Below, one piece after another: positions 16,201-29,500 of a DNA stretch of 64,000 bases (its first letter is position 1; each line of letters starts with the position of its first letter). The position numbers and the translations under genes were made by a program. The stretch covers positions 682,001-746,000 of the forward strand of contig NBBA01000015.1 of assembly GCA_002794785.1 (NCBI GenBank), given 5' to 3'. This DNA is from Coniferiporia sulphurascens. Taxonomy: Eukaryota > Basidiomycota > Agaricomycetes > Hymenochaetales > Hymenochaetaceae. The notes under the pieces are model-generated. The model was not told where the DNA came from, did no database searches, and saw only the letters and a program-made list of their open reading frames with translations.

Positions 16201-16302
16201 CGGAAATACGACCCGCGCGGGCTATTAAAGCATACGCTCTGGCCGCTCGATGCCGACGAGAACGTCGTCGAGTCGGAATGGCATGAACCTCCGTCGCCAT
16301 AA
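13234..16302 (+). CDS. FAD-binding PCMH-type oxidoreductase with BBE-like C-terminus
   Basis: Twelve exons give 767 aa: 13234-13343, 13408-13497, 13583-13864, 13938-14586, 14640-14785, 14854-15005, 15068-15173, 15261-15544, 15616-15717, 15785-15936, 15996-16046 and 16123-16302. The FAD-binding fold shows as FNGNVKSPARCCVLPANAAD, KAGGYGTAGWSINGDIVVDL, HPVGSSVMMLGGFGFLSRLH and LWWALRGAGPAFGVVTRYK. The end (ERVMACYGENW, KYDPRGLLKHTLWPL) matches the berberine-bridge-enzyme type tail. Such enzymes oxidise small molecules with bound FAD; the substrate is unknown. No secretion signal is apparent. The FAD fold is interrupted by about 270 Ser/Pro-rich residues (roughly 115-385, mostly exon 4). Intron 15006-15067 begins GCCAGT (GC-AG), and introns 13344 and 13865 begin with weak GTCAGA and GTCAGG; these choices are forced by frame and protein continuity. 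Confidence 0.88.
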
Positions 16303-16749
16303 AAGCTAGTCCGGAGAAGGATCTCCTCCATACTTCTTGCATTCGGGGAGATAAATCGGATATGAAAAAGAATTTAATGTGCTTGTCTACTTGGTTTGGG
16401 TCGAGAGCAAAGGAAGTTGTCCGCTTACGTGTAATTTGTAGGAAGAATCGTAGACAAAATAGGAACAGTGTATCTTTCTTGGGCCAGACAAAGCTGCCGT
16501 GATAATTTTGGAACGTCAGGAAATGCGTTTATTATGCTCCGGAGAGATGAAAATACAAACATAAGAGCTAGATTTATACTTACATTCATGTACATGTGCA
16601 AAATACTTGTACAGCGACTTCTACTGAGCATCAAAATCACTCGACGGGGGATGAAATCGAAAGGGGGCCAGCGAGGCAAAGTCATGTGACATGGATGGGA
16701 AGTGAAACCCGAGTTAGAGAAAATCGATGGGGAAAAAATGTCATAACAC
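16303..16749. other. convergent 3' region between FAD oxidoreductase and RhoGEF
   Basis: Both flanking genes end here. No other gene or repeat was seen. Confidence 0.5.
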
Positions 16750-19700
16750 CTAAATTGGCTCAAGAAAACTTGCAAGGGCTAGTCCAAAATTCCCGTCTTC
16801 GCCCTTCACAATGAGTAAATAGTCCTTCTCACTCTCGCTAACACTGATGCACAGGTCCTTGAGTTCCGATGGATGTCCGAGCTCGAATAGAACACCGAAG
16901 ATATCTCCAACTGCGAGTCTGAAAAAGGGTAGCTTCCCGTAAACGTTTCCTTCAGGCGGGGTACAGGCATGTACGGCAGTCACATAGTACATGATGGGGG
17001 TATTTGGAGGTGGCATGAGGTCAAAGTAGTCCCCTTGCTGAGGCAATGGCGGGGCGGATGAATTGTCTAGATCGAGTGTCGGAAAACGTTTTTGGCCGGA
17101 CCGACTAGTGTCGCTGCGTTGTGATGCGATCGATTTCTGCGACGGCGAACGACGGAGGGGTGCGCGAAGTGTTTCACTCAATTTCTGGCTGAAGCTCGAG
17201 CTCCGGGATTTGCGACCGGGGTATTCGCTTCGCGAGTCAATTGACGCCTGATCTGTCATCGAATACGCCCGCGAAGGGTATCCCGACAAAGCGTGCATGT
17301 TCAGCGATGGTTGGGACGACGAAGCTGGTAATGGCGACGTGTTTGAACGGGCTTTCGAGCGGCTCACACTCTCTGGGGTGCTGGGTCGTGATCTGACACC
17401 ATAATGGGAAGGCGATTGCGACGGTAAGCTTTCCATGGAGGGCGATCTGCGTATGCTCCGTGTGGCGGATGACTCCAGGGATCCGACGCTACGATGGCGT
17501 ACCGATGAATCGGCAAAAGAGGAGGTCGAGTTAGGTAAAGGAGTCTCATTACGAGCGGAATGCGACTCCATACTTGGATTGTTTGATCCCGAAGGAGGGC
17601 ATGATGCCCAAGAACGAGTCGACTTAGCGGGTCTCTCTCGCTTTAAGATGTTCAGTTTACTGATCACATCGTCGACCTCGCTGTAGCGACTCCACCAGAG
17701 TGTTAGTGTCTCCTCGCATCCAGCATTAGTCTCACCCTCCATCCGCAAACAATCCCACAGAGCCCCCCACTGCTCGCGTACCGTACTCCAAAACTCCGTC
17801 TGTCTGTTAGCGAAATGGCGAATGCACACCACAATGCCTTTATCGAAGAGTTCGAGATATTTGGGTAGATCGGAGGCGAGTTGGCCACGTAGCGCCAAAT
17901 AGTTTTGGGATGCTTCTATCATTGAGGGCGGAGGCCGATGCTTAGAATAATTGAGATTTAGCAAGGAATAGTGTAAATGTTCAAGGGAGTGCATCGCAGC
18001 TAATAGTCGAATGGGTGCTTTCAATGTATCCAGGAGTCTCGCTAGCTCGGGAAATAGTTCATTTTTAACCACATCGTCAAGTTCTTGACACAGGGGCATG
18101 AGCCGTACGTCGATGACGTCGAGAAAAGCATTAAATGCTTCGGAAGGTTGCTCGTCGCTAATCCCGATAGTCTTGCCGAAGTCGATTGCCCACGTCCGCA
18201 GATGCGTCTGCGAGGCACGTACAGTCTGTGCCCAGTGGATGATGTCCTTCGCAAACTCGCGCGCGAATGCCTCCGACCTCCTAAGCTGCTTTTCGTTTTC
18301 TGTCACGTGTACAGACTCATCGTTCTCCTCCTTCGGCCGCACGGAGCGGAGGCCCATACTCATACTCTTCATACGGCCGACGCTGACCTGTGAGGACTTG
18401 CCGATGCTCAGCTTCTTCTGTAACATTGCCGGTTTCCCGACATCCGTCCTTCCCGTTAAAACCTCCTTCACGACTTCCATGCGACGCCTCCCCTCGTTCA
18501 CGCCGCGAGCAACTTCCTCCATCCGACGCCGCGCTTCCCGGAGGTTCTCCTTGTCCCCATGACCATCCGGCGTTTGGTCGATGATCGTTCCAAGTAGTAA
18601 GGAGTATTTCAGCAACCGCTGGACGGGTTTGATCAGGAGAGATGGGAGGTCCCATGCATGTGTGACAGAGGACGCGAGGCTTTGCGTCTGTGCCAAGTAG
18701 TTCACCAATGCGGGAGTTTGCGGCAACGAGTTCAAGTGATTGATTGCGTTCGGATGTCTGGTGATGTAGGTCTTGTATGGTGGCTCCATCTGAGGAATCT
18801 ACGATGATGCCAGTTACGTCTTGGTGAGCGCTTAGAAATCTCCAAGAAACCAAAGAGATACGTACTTCTTCAAGGAACAGTGCTCCAACCCAATCCTCTC
18901 CCTTCCCGTCTTCGAGTACGTCACCGAGGGCCTCCTGTAAACGTTCCGAGAACATATCCGAGAACATCGCCAGTTCCGTAATGTTGCCGAAAATCGTGCG
19001 AACGTCTTCCTTCGTCATCGGCGGGCCGAAGTAGTACGAGTTTGAGGATTCGGAGGAAGTAGAGACTGTGCGAGCGGATGAACTCGATGACCTCGGGGGA
19101 GTGATTGGTCGGGGCAGGTGGAATGGAGCGGATTTGCCTGGAATGGAGAACGTAGAGAAATGTTTATTGAGGCATTACTGACATTTTGGGTGGATGGAAA
19201 AGAATCGTACCAAGGGCCATCGGAATGTGCACATTCTGAACAAACGCCAAGTCGGATGCGTACGCTCGCTCAGAGGATAGCAACTCCTTCATTGCGTGCT
19301 CACGCTTCGTGATGACGGGAGCCACGGTCAGGGTCGACACCGTCGACGTTTCCGAAGCGTCGGTACCGAGGTTGATCGTCGCCGTTGGTGAGCTGACGGG
19401 TGAATCATCGTTTGGAGGTATAGGGAGAGGCTTATCGTCCAGAAGGGAAAGGGCATCGGGGATGGAATACTCAGTGACGGGAGTGGGCAGCATAAGCGGC
19501 GAGTTCAACGAGTACTGATCCAACAAAGCCGAAAGGGAGGCTACACTTTTCCTACGGTCGGCCATGGTCTCGAGTCTGTCCGTCCTGATTGTAGCGATTG
19601 TGTCCCGCCTCGTATAAAGATCCACAATTGTGTTGAAAGACGTAACGCTTCTCGGCGACGGGCGTAATGGTGAGCGCGGAGGTGGAGGTGGAGGCGTCTT

Positions 19701-19880
19701 CGAGGGTGAAAGCATCGGAAGCGATTCGTCCTTCGGACTGACGGGAGGAGTAATGGCCTTGAAGTCCATTGTGCGTGGTGGAGGAAAAGGAGGAGATTGT
19801 AAAATGCCGTCCATGCGGCGAGAACGAGGGCCACCGGAAGTAGTCGGCGGCAGTGTGACTGAACCGAACACGTTTTCCAT
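16750..19880 (-). CDS. Rho/Cdc42-type guanine nucleotide exchange factor, DH-BAR-SH3
   Basis: Three exons on the minus strand: 19880-19211, 19137-18866 and 18798-16750, giving 996 aa; introns are 73 and 67 bp. The ATG at 19880 is used because the open frame upstream of it begins with GTG. Order of parts: a Pro-rich disordered N-terminus (SKTPPPPPPRSPLRP), a DH domain from about 195 (KREHAMKELLSSERAYASDL) to about 390 (LLIKPVQRLLKYSLLLGTII, the conserved last DH helix), a BAR-like helical domain about 480-690 (RRSEAFAREFAKDIIHWAQT, KNELFPELARLLDTLKAPIR), a Ser-rich linker, and a C-terminal SH3-like domain (AVGDIFGVLF to DGNFGLALASFLEPI). DH-BAR proteins such as mammalian Tuba and fission yeast Gef1 activate Cdc42 at curved membranes, so a role in polarity or septation is likely. 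No PH domain is seen, as expected when BAR replaces it. Confidence 0.91.
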
Positions 19881-22800
19881 TACACGTATAGATGAATGCG
19901 AGTGAGTTCGACGGTCAGAGCGGACCACGGACGACGTTTTTCTGCCGTGAGTACGTGCACACGTGAATTACGTGAACATGCGCTAATTAAGAAAGAGCGT
20001 CTTAACCTATTGGGAGCCTATAAAAGTCGAGCAGGGGCTTAAGATCGACGGGGGGAGTGAGGAAGCTCTAGGAGCGGCGTGTGGGGTTGCGCGGTTAGAA
20101 TTGGAGTCCTGAGTGAAGTAAGTACCGGATCCGCATACAAATCCCGGGAAGGTCCTACTCACAGCGGTCTTCCCTTCTGTTCACTGAACAAGTTCAACAG
20201 GTGCATTCACGAAGAGTGTATATTGCAAAGGCACAGCGAATAGCGGAAGTCAAGAAGTAGAAAGAGTTGGATGAGCATCAGGTGCATCGGGCGTAGGTCT
20301 GAAGTTCACTACACGCGTTACAGGGTCGCGAACGTACCGAGTTTTTCTCAGTTCGGCAATGGGGGGTAGGGCCTCTCAGCAGGATCCCGATTTCGGACCC
20401 TAAAGCCAACAGAGCTCGTGTTCGGAGGGAAAGGATTCAACAGAGCTAGCCAGACCAACAAGAAGCGTAAGCCTCATGTTCACAACGATGCAAACAACCA
20501 CATTGAGTCCCAAGCTCTCACCTTCATTCCTCGCGCAATCCACCTTGCACGATAAGGTACCCTCAGTTACTCTCCCGTTTGCGGTAGTGTTATGGTGTTT
20601 CCGTCCCGCCTAATGTTCCTCTCTATTCCCACCTTTCGCGGAGCTGTAGTCCTCAGCAGTTCTTGGGAGGCACAGAAAACTACGAGATCGTGGTAAGGAC
20701 GAAAGATGAATTGCTCGCCGGCTGGCAAAAGGTGCGATCGAGCAAAAGGGAAAGGGGCCTTTGCTGGGCGACAACGGAGGAAAGCTGCTACTTACAACCA
20801 GACACGTCGATGTCACGGTCAATGAGCCGGGATTCGGCAAAGGACAAACGCGAACCGGAAAAGGAAGTTATAACAAATGAGTATAACTATCGCCGACGTT
20901 TTCCCGTTCTTTGCTTCCGCTACTTACTTAGTAGTGAGATTGCTTACTGCTGATGCCTCCTCGTCAAAATTCTGCTATATACGGCGTCGACTCAGCCTCT
21001 CGGAGCTTTATTTGCGACGTCTTGACCTGCGGGAAATTACAGTCTACTTGCTTTTTTTCTTATTTGATGCTTCGAGGAAGGGAAGCGGGGGTAAGACGAC
21101 TTTAATGGGGTCGGCTGACCATAATCATCGCCTTTTCATAATTGGAAGTATATTTCTCCTCGGACCTTTCCGCTTTTCCGGAATACCCTTTCAACGGAGA
21201 CAGCAAAGAATTGGAGCCCTATGGCCGAAGGAAAGGGCTGCCCGATCTAGTCCTCGACCCGGACCCTCAGGCCTTTCTCGTTGGACTTCTGACACGGGGC
21301 TGTGGTCAATAGACTCAATTCAACTCGAGAAAAGCAATCAAATGCTGCCACTATAATGGTAAGCAGGGTCACTGGTCATGAACTTTGAAACCTGGGACTG
21401 GGCATATCCGTGTCCCCGAGTCGCGGGGGGGAGGGGCTTGCTATCAGATGGTCACGTGATTTTCATTTGAATATGGGTCGAGGGGAGTCTCGTACCCTGC
21501 CCCGTCCTTAAATTGGAACCATTTACTTCCGTCTGAAGCTTCAGGTTAACACAGGATAAATACGACAACCTACTACAAAGAATCGGGCCAAATACGAACG
21601 CCAAGTCGGAGGTGTCAACCCTTCGAGTTCGACTACATATGTGCACCCTGAGACGAGGTTTATGGTTTCTCCTAACATGGGGAATCATCCAAACTTGTGT
21701 ATTGGGATTTGAACCCACCTTCCAGAAAAAACGCTACGGATGAATTGGAAGCATTACATACCGCCGCGTACCTATGCGCGCGCACGCCCGTGTGAGTCCC
21801 AACTCGGTGCGATAACGGCACACATCTCCTTTTTTCCGTGGGGTGTTGGTGCGTGACGCCACGCGCCCGCGTCTGCTACATCCGAAGCCTTGGCACTCTG
21901 GTCGGGTTTGCGTCAACCATATTTCTGGTCACCGGACAGCCGCAGAGAATACTTTCGCGCTACGCCGAGTCGGGTAGTAGAACTCAATGATTCCCTGTTT
22001 TGCATTTGACTCACCCTGAGCACATGCACACCCATGTCCACAGCATGGAAGAGATAAGGGGGCTGACGCGTACTATTTTTACCAGATTCCGGACACTCAG
22101 GAACCACCGCCACACAGGTTTTTCTTTTTCCAAGTCCAAGAAAAAGAAGTTCTTCAAAAAGACAAGGTTGACGAATGAAGAAAAGGACAGATTGAAGGTG
22201 CCTTGCCTAATTTGCAATTGACTGTCTAAAAAAAACTCAAAGCGATGCCTTTCCCGAACCGGGGCCATATCACAGCTATGACCACGACATGACATTCCAA
22301 AGAATGTCACGTATTCTCCGATAAATCAGCCTTAGATTGTTTGAAACAAGTTTAGTACTACGCCCGAAAGTCCGATCCCCCATATTGTCAAAATTATATC
22401 CAGGTTCTCTAGCCGCCCGGCGCCTGACTGCCTTTCGAGCGCACTTGGGTTGTCGGTGGCGGTCGGATTTGCAGCATTACTTTGGCACGTGGCTGGATTA
22501 TATGTACACTGATATATTGGATATCGTGTTTCATGATCACGCTTGAAATTCTTCAGAGTACTTGCGGTTTCAAATTACCGCGGTTGTACAGCCATCAATC
22601 GAAGAAACACTGTACGTGCGCGCCACGGCAAGCTGAGGACCTGGTCAAATCCGAGCGGTCCGGGCGCCCCGTGCGTCCCAAGAGACTTGTTTTGGTTCGT
22701 TTCTGATCGTTTGACGGATCCGGTGGATGGGAGAGAGGGAAATGGAGGGCTGATCCTGATACGTTACTAGTTGAACGAGGTGCAACGCAAGCAGGACTTT

Positions 22801-25292
22801 TACTCGCTATGTGCGCGCGCAGCCCGGCATTCACAATATTAAATGCTTCCCGGTTGCTACCAATGCAAAAGGGGCCATCATGAGTAGTAAGGCGAGTGTA
22901 AATAGGCTCGTCGTATCGGTCAGCGATATTACAAGGCTTACCATAACAGTGGGTTAGGGCTCGTCCACTTCCGGGGGCGTGCATACACCCGCGATCTACT
23001 TACCATTGTAAGCCGTCTAAAAACGACAATATACCAAGGTTGTGTTGAGGGTCCTTTGATGTTTCCTACAGGAAAGGGATAATTTGCAATATATGAATAT
23101 AGTTCATTAGGCGACTTGAAACTGCCTTCGAGAGGGGCGCAATGTGACCGCCGCTCAGCTGACATATCCCCGGACTTGAGCTGCTGTCGCATGTGCGCAA
23201 GTCTGCTTCCTGGAAATTTGGAAATCCTAAAGAACGAGAGCTTGTTCCAAGGAGAAGAAGAAAAGGGTAAGGATATGAAGGACGAAGGACGGGGGCGTCG
23301 GGAGAAAAAAAGATATATTTAGATGGAAGGAGAATAAAAGCTATGCTGTATTAGTAATAAAGCTACAATTGCAAACGATAAAAAATGGCAGCTTCCGACC
23401 GTCAAAATAGTAGCTGTTCCCCACTCGAAGTCATACTAAATATGTTAACTCGCTTGTGTTCAACTTACGCGCTTATTTTCAACTCCCTCGCTTGTGTTCG
23501 ACTTACACGCTTATGTTCGACTTACTCGCACATACGTTTCCGCCGTCGCTTCCTAGAATTCTTACGTCGGCGGAGAAGTACATATGGTCGTAAATTTGTT
23601 GGCCAGATGTTTTCCGTGCCAATCTATTTTAACTAGAAAATTAACGATGACTACGATGATTATGCCTAAGTAGATCACGCAAACTCTCGTAGCGGGGACA
23701 ATGCCCGATAACAGCCTACTCAAAGCCTGCGCTCCCGACCGCTGATTCTAAGAATGAACAGAAGGAGGACTCCGACTTCTGTGTATTTGTCAGACTCCGG
23801 TGTTCACTGGTTGGTCTAAATGTGAATAGGGGTGTATACAACTGAAAAATAAGTTATCTGAAACTATTTAGGGAAGAGACTTTTTGAAGCGCCCTGAGTA
23901 GATCTGAGAGCAAGGGATTGGCCGATCCGATTGTCATGCTATGCTTTCCTTTCGAATATCAGCAAAAAGAAACGAGGAAATGCCAAATGGCATTCAATTC
24001 GGCTCGGAAGTCCGGCGACGACTTAGCCGGTACATCGCCTCCCGAGGACGCGTGGGTGGACGACACCGATACTTAGGTCATATATTGTAGGTAGATACTT
24101 AGGGTTAAGGTACATACATACTTACTTACTTTACGGATTCCAGCCCCATGTTCCGTCTGGACAGAATACAAACTGAAGTCTGCCGCACCGGAGTCGGCCG
24201 GATTTTTTTTTTGCTTCCGTCTTTGTAGCACGTGACCTTTCCGACTATTCTGCGGGTCGCGGGCGGGGTCCAACTTGGGGTTGAACTCCTCCTAACCGTG
24301 CTGCTAGTAGACTGGGCCGCTCAATCGACAACTGACTTCTGGTGCTTGTTTCTGCTGTTAGGATAACTAGACGTCTGCTTTTATCCCATTGTGTCGTTGG
24401 TTCAAAACGGCATCGTCGGGTCGGTCCGACCCCGGAACCCCTGGGCTACCCTTGCAACCTGAGTATCTTCTTCAGAGGCAATCGCGAATAAGGGCCGCCT
24501 TGTTTTTCTCGCAAGAACTCAAAGATGGAAATGGAACTAAAGCGTGGACTGAGACCCACGGAGCCAATTGGTATCGGTGATACTTGCTCATTATAGGCTT
24601 TAGACTAAAAGCCCAACCTAATCTCACTTCTCACCTAGATCTGCCCAAAAAATCAGATCCGGAAGAAAAAAGAGGTATCAGTCCGACCCTGGCATCTACT
24701 ACGCCGCAGCAGACAGTAATTGCGCTTCACGTGGCTGACGATTTCGCCCAGGACACTAGAAATAATGGTCTTTGCGGCAGTACGTAAAGAGAGACGGCAG
24801 CGGTCTTCTCATCTAATTAACGTACGCAGGCGATGAACGAACCCGCCGAGAGACGACCCGAGCTCTTGCCGCCGCACCGCATGGGGAGATTTTGGGTGTG
24901 AGGTTATTCATTTGTAGTATGGATTCGTGATCAGTGTTACTAAGATCATCGAATAAACCCTGACAAGTAAGCAGATTCACGCATACCTCCACTTTGGGAA
25001 TTGCCCAGCTGAGGCAACTATACGCAATCGTCAGTGCGCGAAGACGCCCATCGCTTCAACCTGTGCCCGATTCTTCTTTCTCATGAAGCCTCGGTCGCCC
25101 GACGCCCCACCGGGTATCCGGAGCCTCGACGCGTTTCCTGCCGCGCTCTAATTAAGGACGGATTCCGTTTAACCCTCGAGTATATTCTGTATATTCTAAT
25201 ACTATGCACATTTGCGACTTCGGCTCTATGACTAACTCCCCCCTTCCTTCGATGCCCAGCGCTTGAGCCTCGCACCACCACCTCTCTGTCTG
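19881..25292. other. long gene-poor region
   Basis: Start of the accessory part. No supported gene. Items seen: an isolated TATAAAAG at 20019 with no identified downstream gene; open frames at 20663-20953 and 20877-21356 with no recognisable motif; and a possible pair of exons ending near 24781 (frame with TTPQQTVIALHVADDFAQD, followed by GTACGT) and beginning at 24831 after ACGCAG, which are in phase with each other but lack neighbours. A 19-bp tandem repeat is listed separately. Confidence 0.4.
23449..23532. repeat. imperfect 19-bp tandem repeat, about four copies
   Basis: Successive units read like CTCGCTTGTGTTCGACTTA with a few changes each, at 23449, 23468, 23487 and 23506, followed by a partial unit. 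No coding role is apparent. Confidence 0.75.
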
Positions 25293-25300
25293 TATAAAAG
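25293..25300 (+). promoter_or_regulatory. TATA box upstream of gene A
   Basis: TATAAAAG lies 89 bp before the ATG at 25382, a usual distance for a fungal core promoter, and supports that start. Confidence 0.55.
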
Positions 25301-25381
25301 GCCCCGTCCCTAATTCCCGTCGGCCCCCATCTCGCCAAGCCACTTGCTAGCTCAACTCGCGTTAAGGCAGTACGCATCCCA

Positions 25382-26546
25382 ATGTCTGCGCCCTCGCCTC
25401 GTAACCCGACGTCCCCCATTGGACTCATCATCCCGAGAGATGGTCAAGGTGACAGGGTGCACACCTCCAAAGCTACTTCCATGATGAGAACTTTCAGAGC
25501 TTGCGACGTATGTCAATTCACGCAGCTTTCTCTGATTGTTTTTCCGATTTGAAACCTTAGGGCGAGGAAGTATCGAGTTCTTCTGCGCAACGAAGCAAGG
25601 AGTATTCAGTTAATCGCGAAAGACTTAGAGACTGGGTACCTTCCATTTCAACGGGAACGCATGAGGCAGTAACCATCGACATTAGCCCGGCCGAGAGTAA
25701 TGAAGCAAGGCGTACGTCCGATGGATGGACCCTTCATACTGATGTGGACACTCCCTCTCTACCCCCTCTTTCCCCTCTTTCCCCTCTTTCTTCCCTTTCT
25801 CCTATACCGCCGACTACACCGTTTCTTTCCACTTATCCTTTCCCACCATCGATGATTATGGCCCCAAATCCCGACGACTCCCATTGGGACGTGGACACAG
25901 ACACGTTGACCACGAAGATAGCAGCTCAAGGTCGCCCGGCCTTCTCCGTATCGTGCGTAGTTCGTTCCCTGCTTGCTTTTCGGGTTGTGATTCACGTACA
26001 TCTGCCTCTGTTAACGTTAGACCAAGCCAATCCCTAATTTACGACTCACCGTCCACAGCTGGCAATAGGTCACTCGACGTCCCAGCTCAGCGTCCGCATG
26101 TTCCCCCCAAGAACAGCCTTGTTATAACGACGCAAGGAATACACCAAGTGGCGCAGCCGTACAGCTCTATAAGCTCTACGTTTTCATCCCCGTTCGGTAA
26201 TGAAAGTCCGTTCCTAACGGGCGAAGCACCGCTCGATCACGGGGAATACGTTTCTGGTCCCACAGAGTGCCAGAATAATCTTTCACATACTCCTGACACC
26301 CAGCTGTTCATAACTCCAGCATCGCCTCCGTGTAACCTCCCAGTGCTCACCTTTCCCTCTCCCTACCTTTCGCATCAAACGCAACAGAGCCCTTGCCTTG
26401 CACTTTCAACACTCCCTTTGAACGTTTTGCGTTGTTGGTGTCCCTGTGGTCGTTATATTATTTTTGACTCTGCCAGCATTCTCGGGCACGTCCAAGAGGA
26501 AGCACTATTTGCCGCAGTCCAGGGTACAGACCAACAGCAATTTTGA
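25382..26546 (+). CDS. Ser/Pro-rich protein of unknown function (gene A)
   Basis: Exons 25382-25507, 25561-25952 and 26021-26546 give about 347 aa; introns are 53 and 68 bp (GTATGT...TTAG, GTGCGT...GTTAG). The N-terminus reads MSAPSPRNPTSPIGLI and exon 1 ends in FRACD; if read through into the intron it would give ACDVC, resembling the start of a zinc cluster, but the frame then stops. The middle is low complexity (PLSPLSPLSSLSPIPP, from a pyrimidine-rich tract). Near the end is RCWCPCGRYIIFDSAS, a short Cys-x-Cys motif similar to ones in neighbouring genes. The C-terminus is uncertain: other frames continue past 26546, and one open to 26710 (YIGEYSSLQLEQDVLTDLHD) looks coding, so a further intron may exist. 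No function assigned; possibly a degenerate relative of the zinc-cluster genes. Confidence 0.55.
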
Positions 26547-29500
26547 AACCTTGGAGAATAGGGTCGAGGCGGTGCCTCCAATACATAGGTGAATACTCCT
26601 CCCTTCAGCTAGAACAGGATGTACTCACTGACTTGCACGACGCTGTGCAGGAGGAATTTCGAATATGCGTCGTTGGGCAACGACAAATTTTCAGTGACGA
26701 ACGGCCGTAACCCTCCTTACCAGCTACTCGCAGACGGTTTGCGGACCTCTCACGACGTTGGTCTTATAGTTATGGCTGTGGCTCATTCTTGGTCGCTAAG
26801 TAACATATTATGATCAGCACGTTTTGATTTACGCTGTCGATCAGGAGATTCATTACACTCTTGTAGTTGATCAAAGAGTAGCACGAACGCCCCGCGCTCG
26901 TACTTAACAACCTTGTAGTGGAGTGTCAAAGACGATTTAAAATTAGGCTAAGACGGGACAATGACATATTTCCTCAGATTTACTAGCTAAGACGAACTTT
27001 ATAGTCTATTTACTTAAATAGCTTGTACGCTCCGGAAGGGACTTTGGCGTTTGGGCGCCGTCGTGACGTGCTTGCAAAAATCTATCATGAGCGGAGTTCT
27101 AACTTGAAACAAGGCGCGAGTGATTTTGTTGATGCGTACATCATAACATAGCCATATAATGGATCGTTGGTCCAGCCCTTCTTTAAAATGGTATTTCGGT
27201 CTTTTTGAAAACTATCCAAGTAAGTGGGCCCGAGTCTGACGAAGATTGGGGAAGGGGGACGAAGCTCCCTTTCCACAACATTATCATGGGGCACCCCAAA
27301 AACCGTATCACGTGAGTCATATGTACTGTACGCCCATCCACTGTCAGTTCATGGTTTGACGAGCGTTTCGATAGCTACGAGAACAGAATGGTGGAGCTAG
27401 GAACCGACGTTACTATAGCACCAGTGTTAGATAAGAAGCTGTCATTTGCAAGTGCCTGGATGGGTAACACTTCTACTCTGATATGGATGTCTCAGGTCTC
27501 CCAGCATGTTGCTTCCACTCGAAACGAGGAGCATACAGGACTGGAGGACAGGAAAATCACGGAGATAGGAACCATGGATCATGGGGACAATTGAGGCGGC
27601 AGCTATAGCCCATTAAATTGACTCAAGGAGGAGAACCGGGTGGACGATACCGGCGACCATACTAGTAGTGTCGCCTCGAAGCTCGGGCTCTTTGAGGTCT
27701 CACTATCACTTTCGTCTCCTCGTGACGTGGCCTAATCAGCGTTAAATGAAGTACTACGCCAAATACATCGTGCTAACCATGTCCCGAGGCTCTGCGTGGG
27801 CTTCAAAATGCCTACATAGTTTGCGTTACGGTCATTTCCAAGTTGCCGCATAAGCTCAAAACAGCAAAATAAGCAGAAATATAGATCGGAAAACCTCCCC
27901 TTTACGCTGCTTGAGCACTCGTAGCTTCTTATTCTTTTTTCGTAGCGAGAAAAGCAACCAGATATATAGTCCAAGTATCTGGGGCTAGTCGGCGCAGCTG
28001 GTTCAAACTTTAAACTTCAACGGAGTTCGAATCATGTGGGCTCGCCGTTCCAATCGGCATGTAGTAATGCGACGAGGCACTCGGGTTACGATTAGTCTCG
28101 AGCTAGTCCGTTGCTGTATTCATATATCGTGTACTTCCCGAGCTTCCGAAACAACTTGCGGCTATCCGATGCAAAGAAAACGTACGAATGTAGTAAAAAT
28201 GTACTACCACGATTAATTACCGAATACAGATATTTGGTTTAGTAACCTCAAGCTCACGTGACCGAAGCACCTTCAATTACGCTGAGTCATGAAGTCTGTC
28301 TCAAATACGTAAGTCGATACACTCGCTCGGTCAGACTCTGGACAGCTTCACGGTGCATTTGAATAAGTTCGATAGGTTCTCCGACTCAGGTATCACGCCG
28401 GATTTGGGGCTTTGGCTCAATCCGAACTGTCTTCAATAGCGCTTCAATCTATCAGACGACCTCAGGCTTGCTTACTGGTAATGACACCACACTCCCGGCT
28501 TTTCAGAGGGGCCGAACGTCAGTATTGGCGGCGACGTACTAAACGAATCCGAGGAGCGCTCTCGCTATTCAGTGTGAACGACTCTTACGCTCGTACCGCG
28601 TGGTCCGATCAAACGCACACTGGAATTACCACTGTAGCCGACTGGAGCGAAGCTTTCCGCCTTCTTAGTGTATGGTCCAACCCTTTGACCTCATACTGTA
28701 TCGGGGGCTCTGCAGTAAGATATTACGCCCCTAATGCGCGTTGCATGCGGTCTTCGACAACCCCCCCTGAGAGGTCGAGTGCACCGCCAGTAACCTTAGC
28801 CACTCCGTGTGCACACCACTAGAATCATACTCAGGCACGCTTTAAAACCAGCTACGCTATGTCTGTATAATACAAGGGAGAGTCGAAAGTGGGCCAGAAA
28901 CGTATGTATATGTGCCGTCACTTCGGACATACAAGCTTCTCACCGGAGCTGACATCACCGGAGAAGATGCGTCCTTCACTCCCAATTCCCGTCCTTCATC
29001 GAGCGCTTTGGCTATGGCATCGCAATAGCGTTAACAATAGTCCTTATATGGAAGGATGGATTCGACCGCTCACAATCGGAAGAACAGATAAGAAGTATCG
29101 GTGGTATCAGCCCAATTCTTATACATCCGACAGCAGCGGGGAAACACAGAGCTCCAGACTGGGTCGCAGTACTTCCCTCTCTCCGACTGCCTCCGCATTG
29201 GTACTGCCACGGGAAGAAGCACCGGATGATTCGCTTTTATCAAAGAACCTTGCGCAGAGATAAATTCTCTCCATGCCACAGAGCCTAGGAGCCTTTTTCG
29301 GGTCGAGTCCTGCGCAGGTGCGGTGCTATGTCATGATGCATTTGGGATATTCTTAAGATGCCGCGCGAGACCATGGATAGAGCGGTATAACTGTGATAAA
29401 CATACGCGCGCCTGCTGCGTATGAGCGCATGGATTTTGGGACGGTCAACTCAATTTAATCAAAATTAATTTGCGCAGTTATACCGCGGATTATCATCAAA

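Noticed and set aside
20877..21356. 159-aa open frame on the plus strand
   Set aside because: Unpatterned, Arg/Leu-rich, no recognisable family; not enough to call a gene.
21690..21760. B-box-like GGGTTCAAATCCC on the minus strand
   Set aside because: No A-box and no acceptor stem at the right distance, so not a tRNA.
22010..22240. Complementary A/T-rich stretches (CTTTTTCCAAGTCC against AAGAAAAAGAAG) as a hairpin or terminator
   Set aside because: Low-complexity purine and pyrimidine runs pair by chance; no associated gene end.
28000..28050. B-box-like GAGTTCGAATC
   Set aside because: The T-stem does not pair and no D-arm lies upstream.
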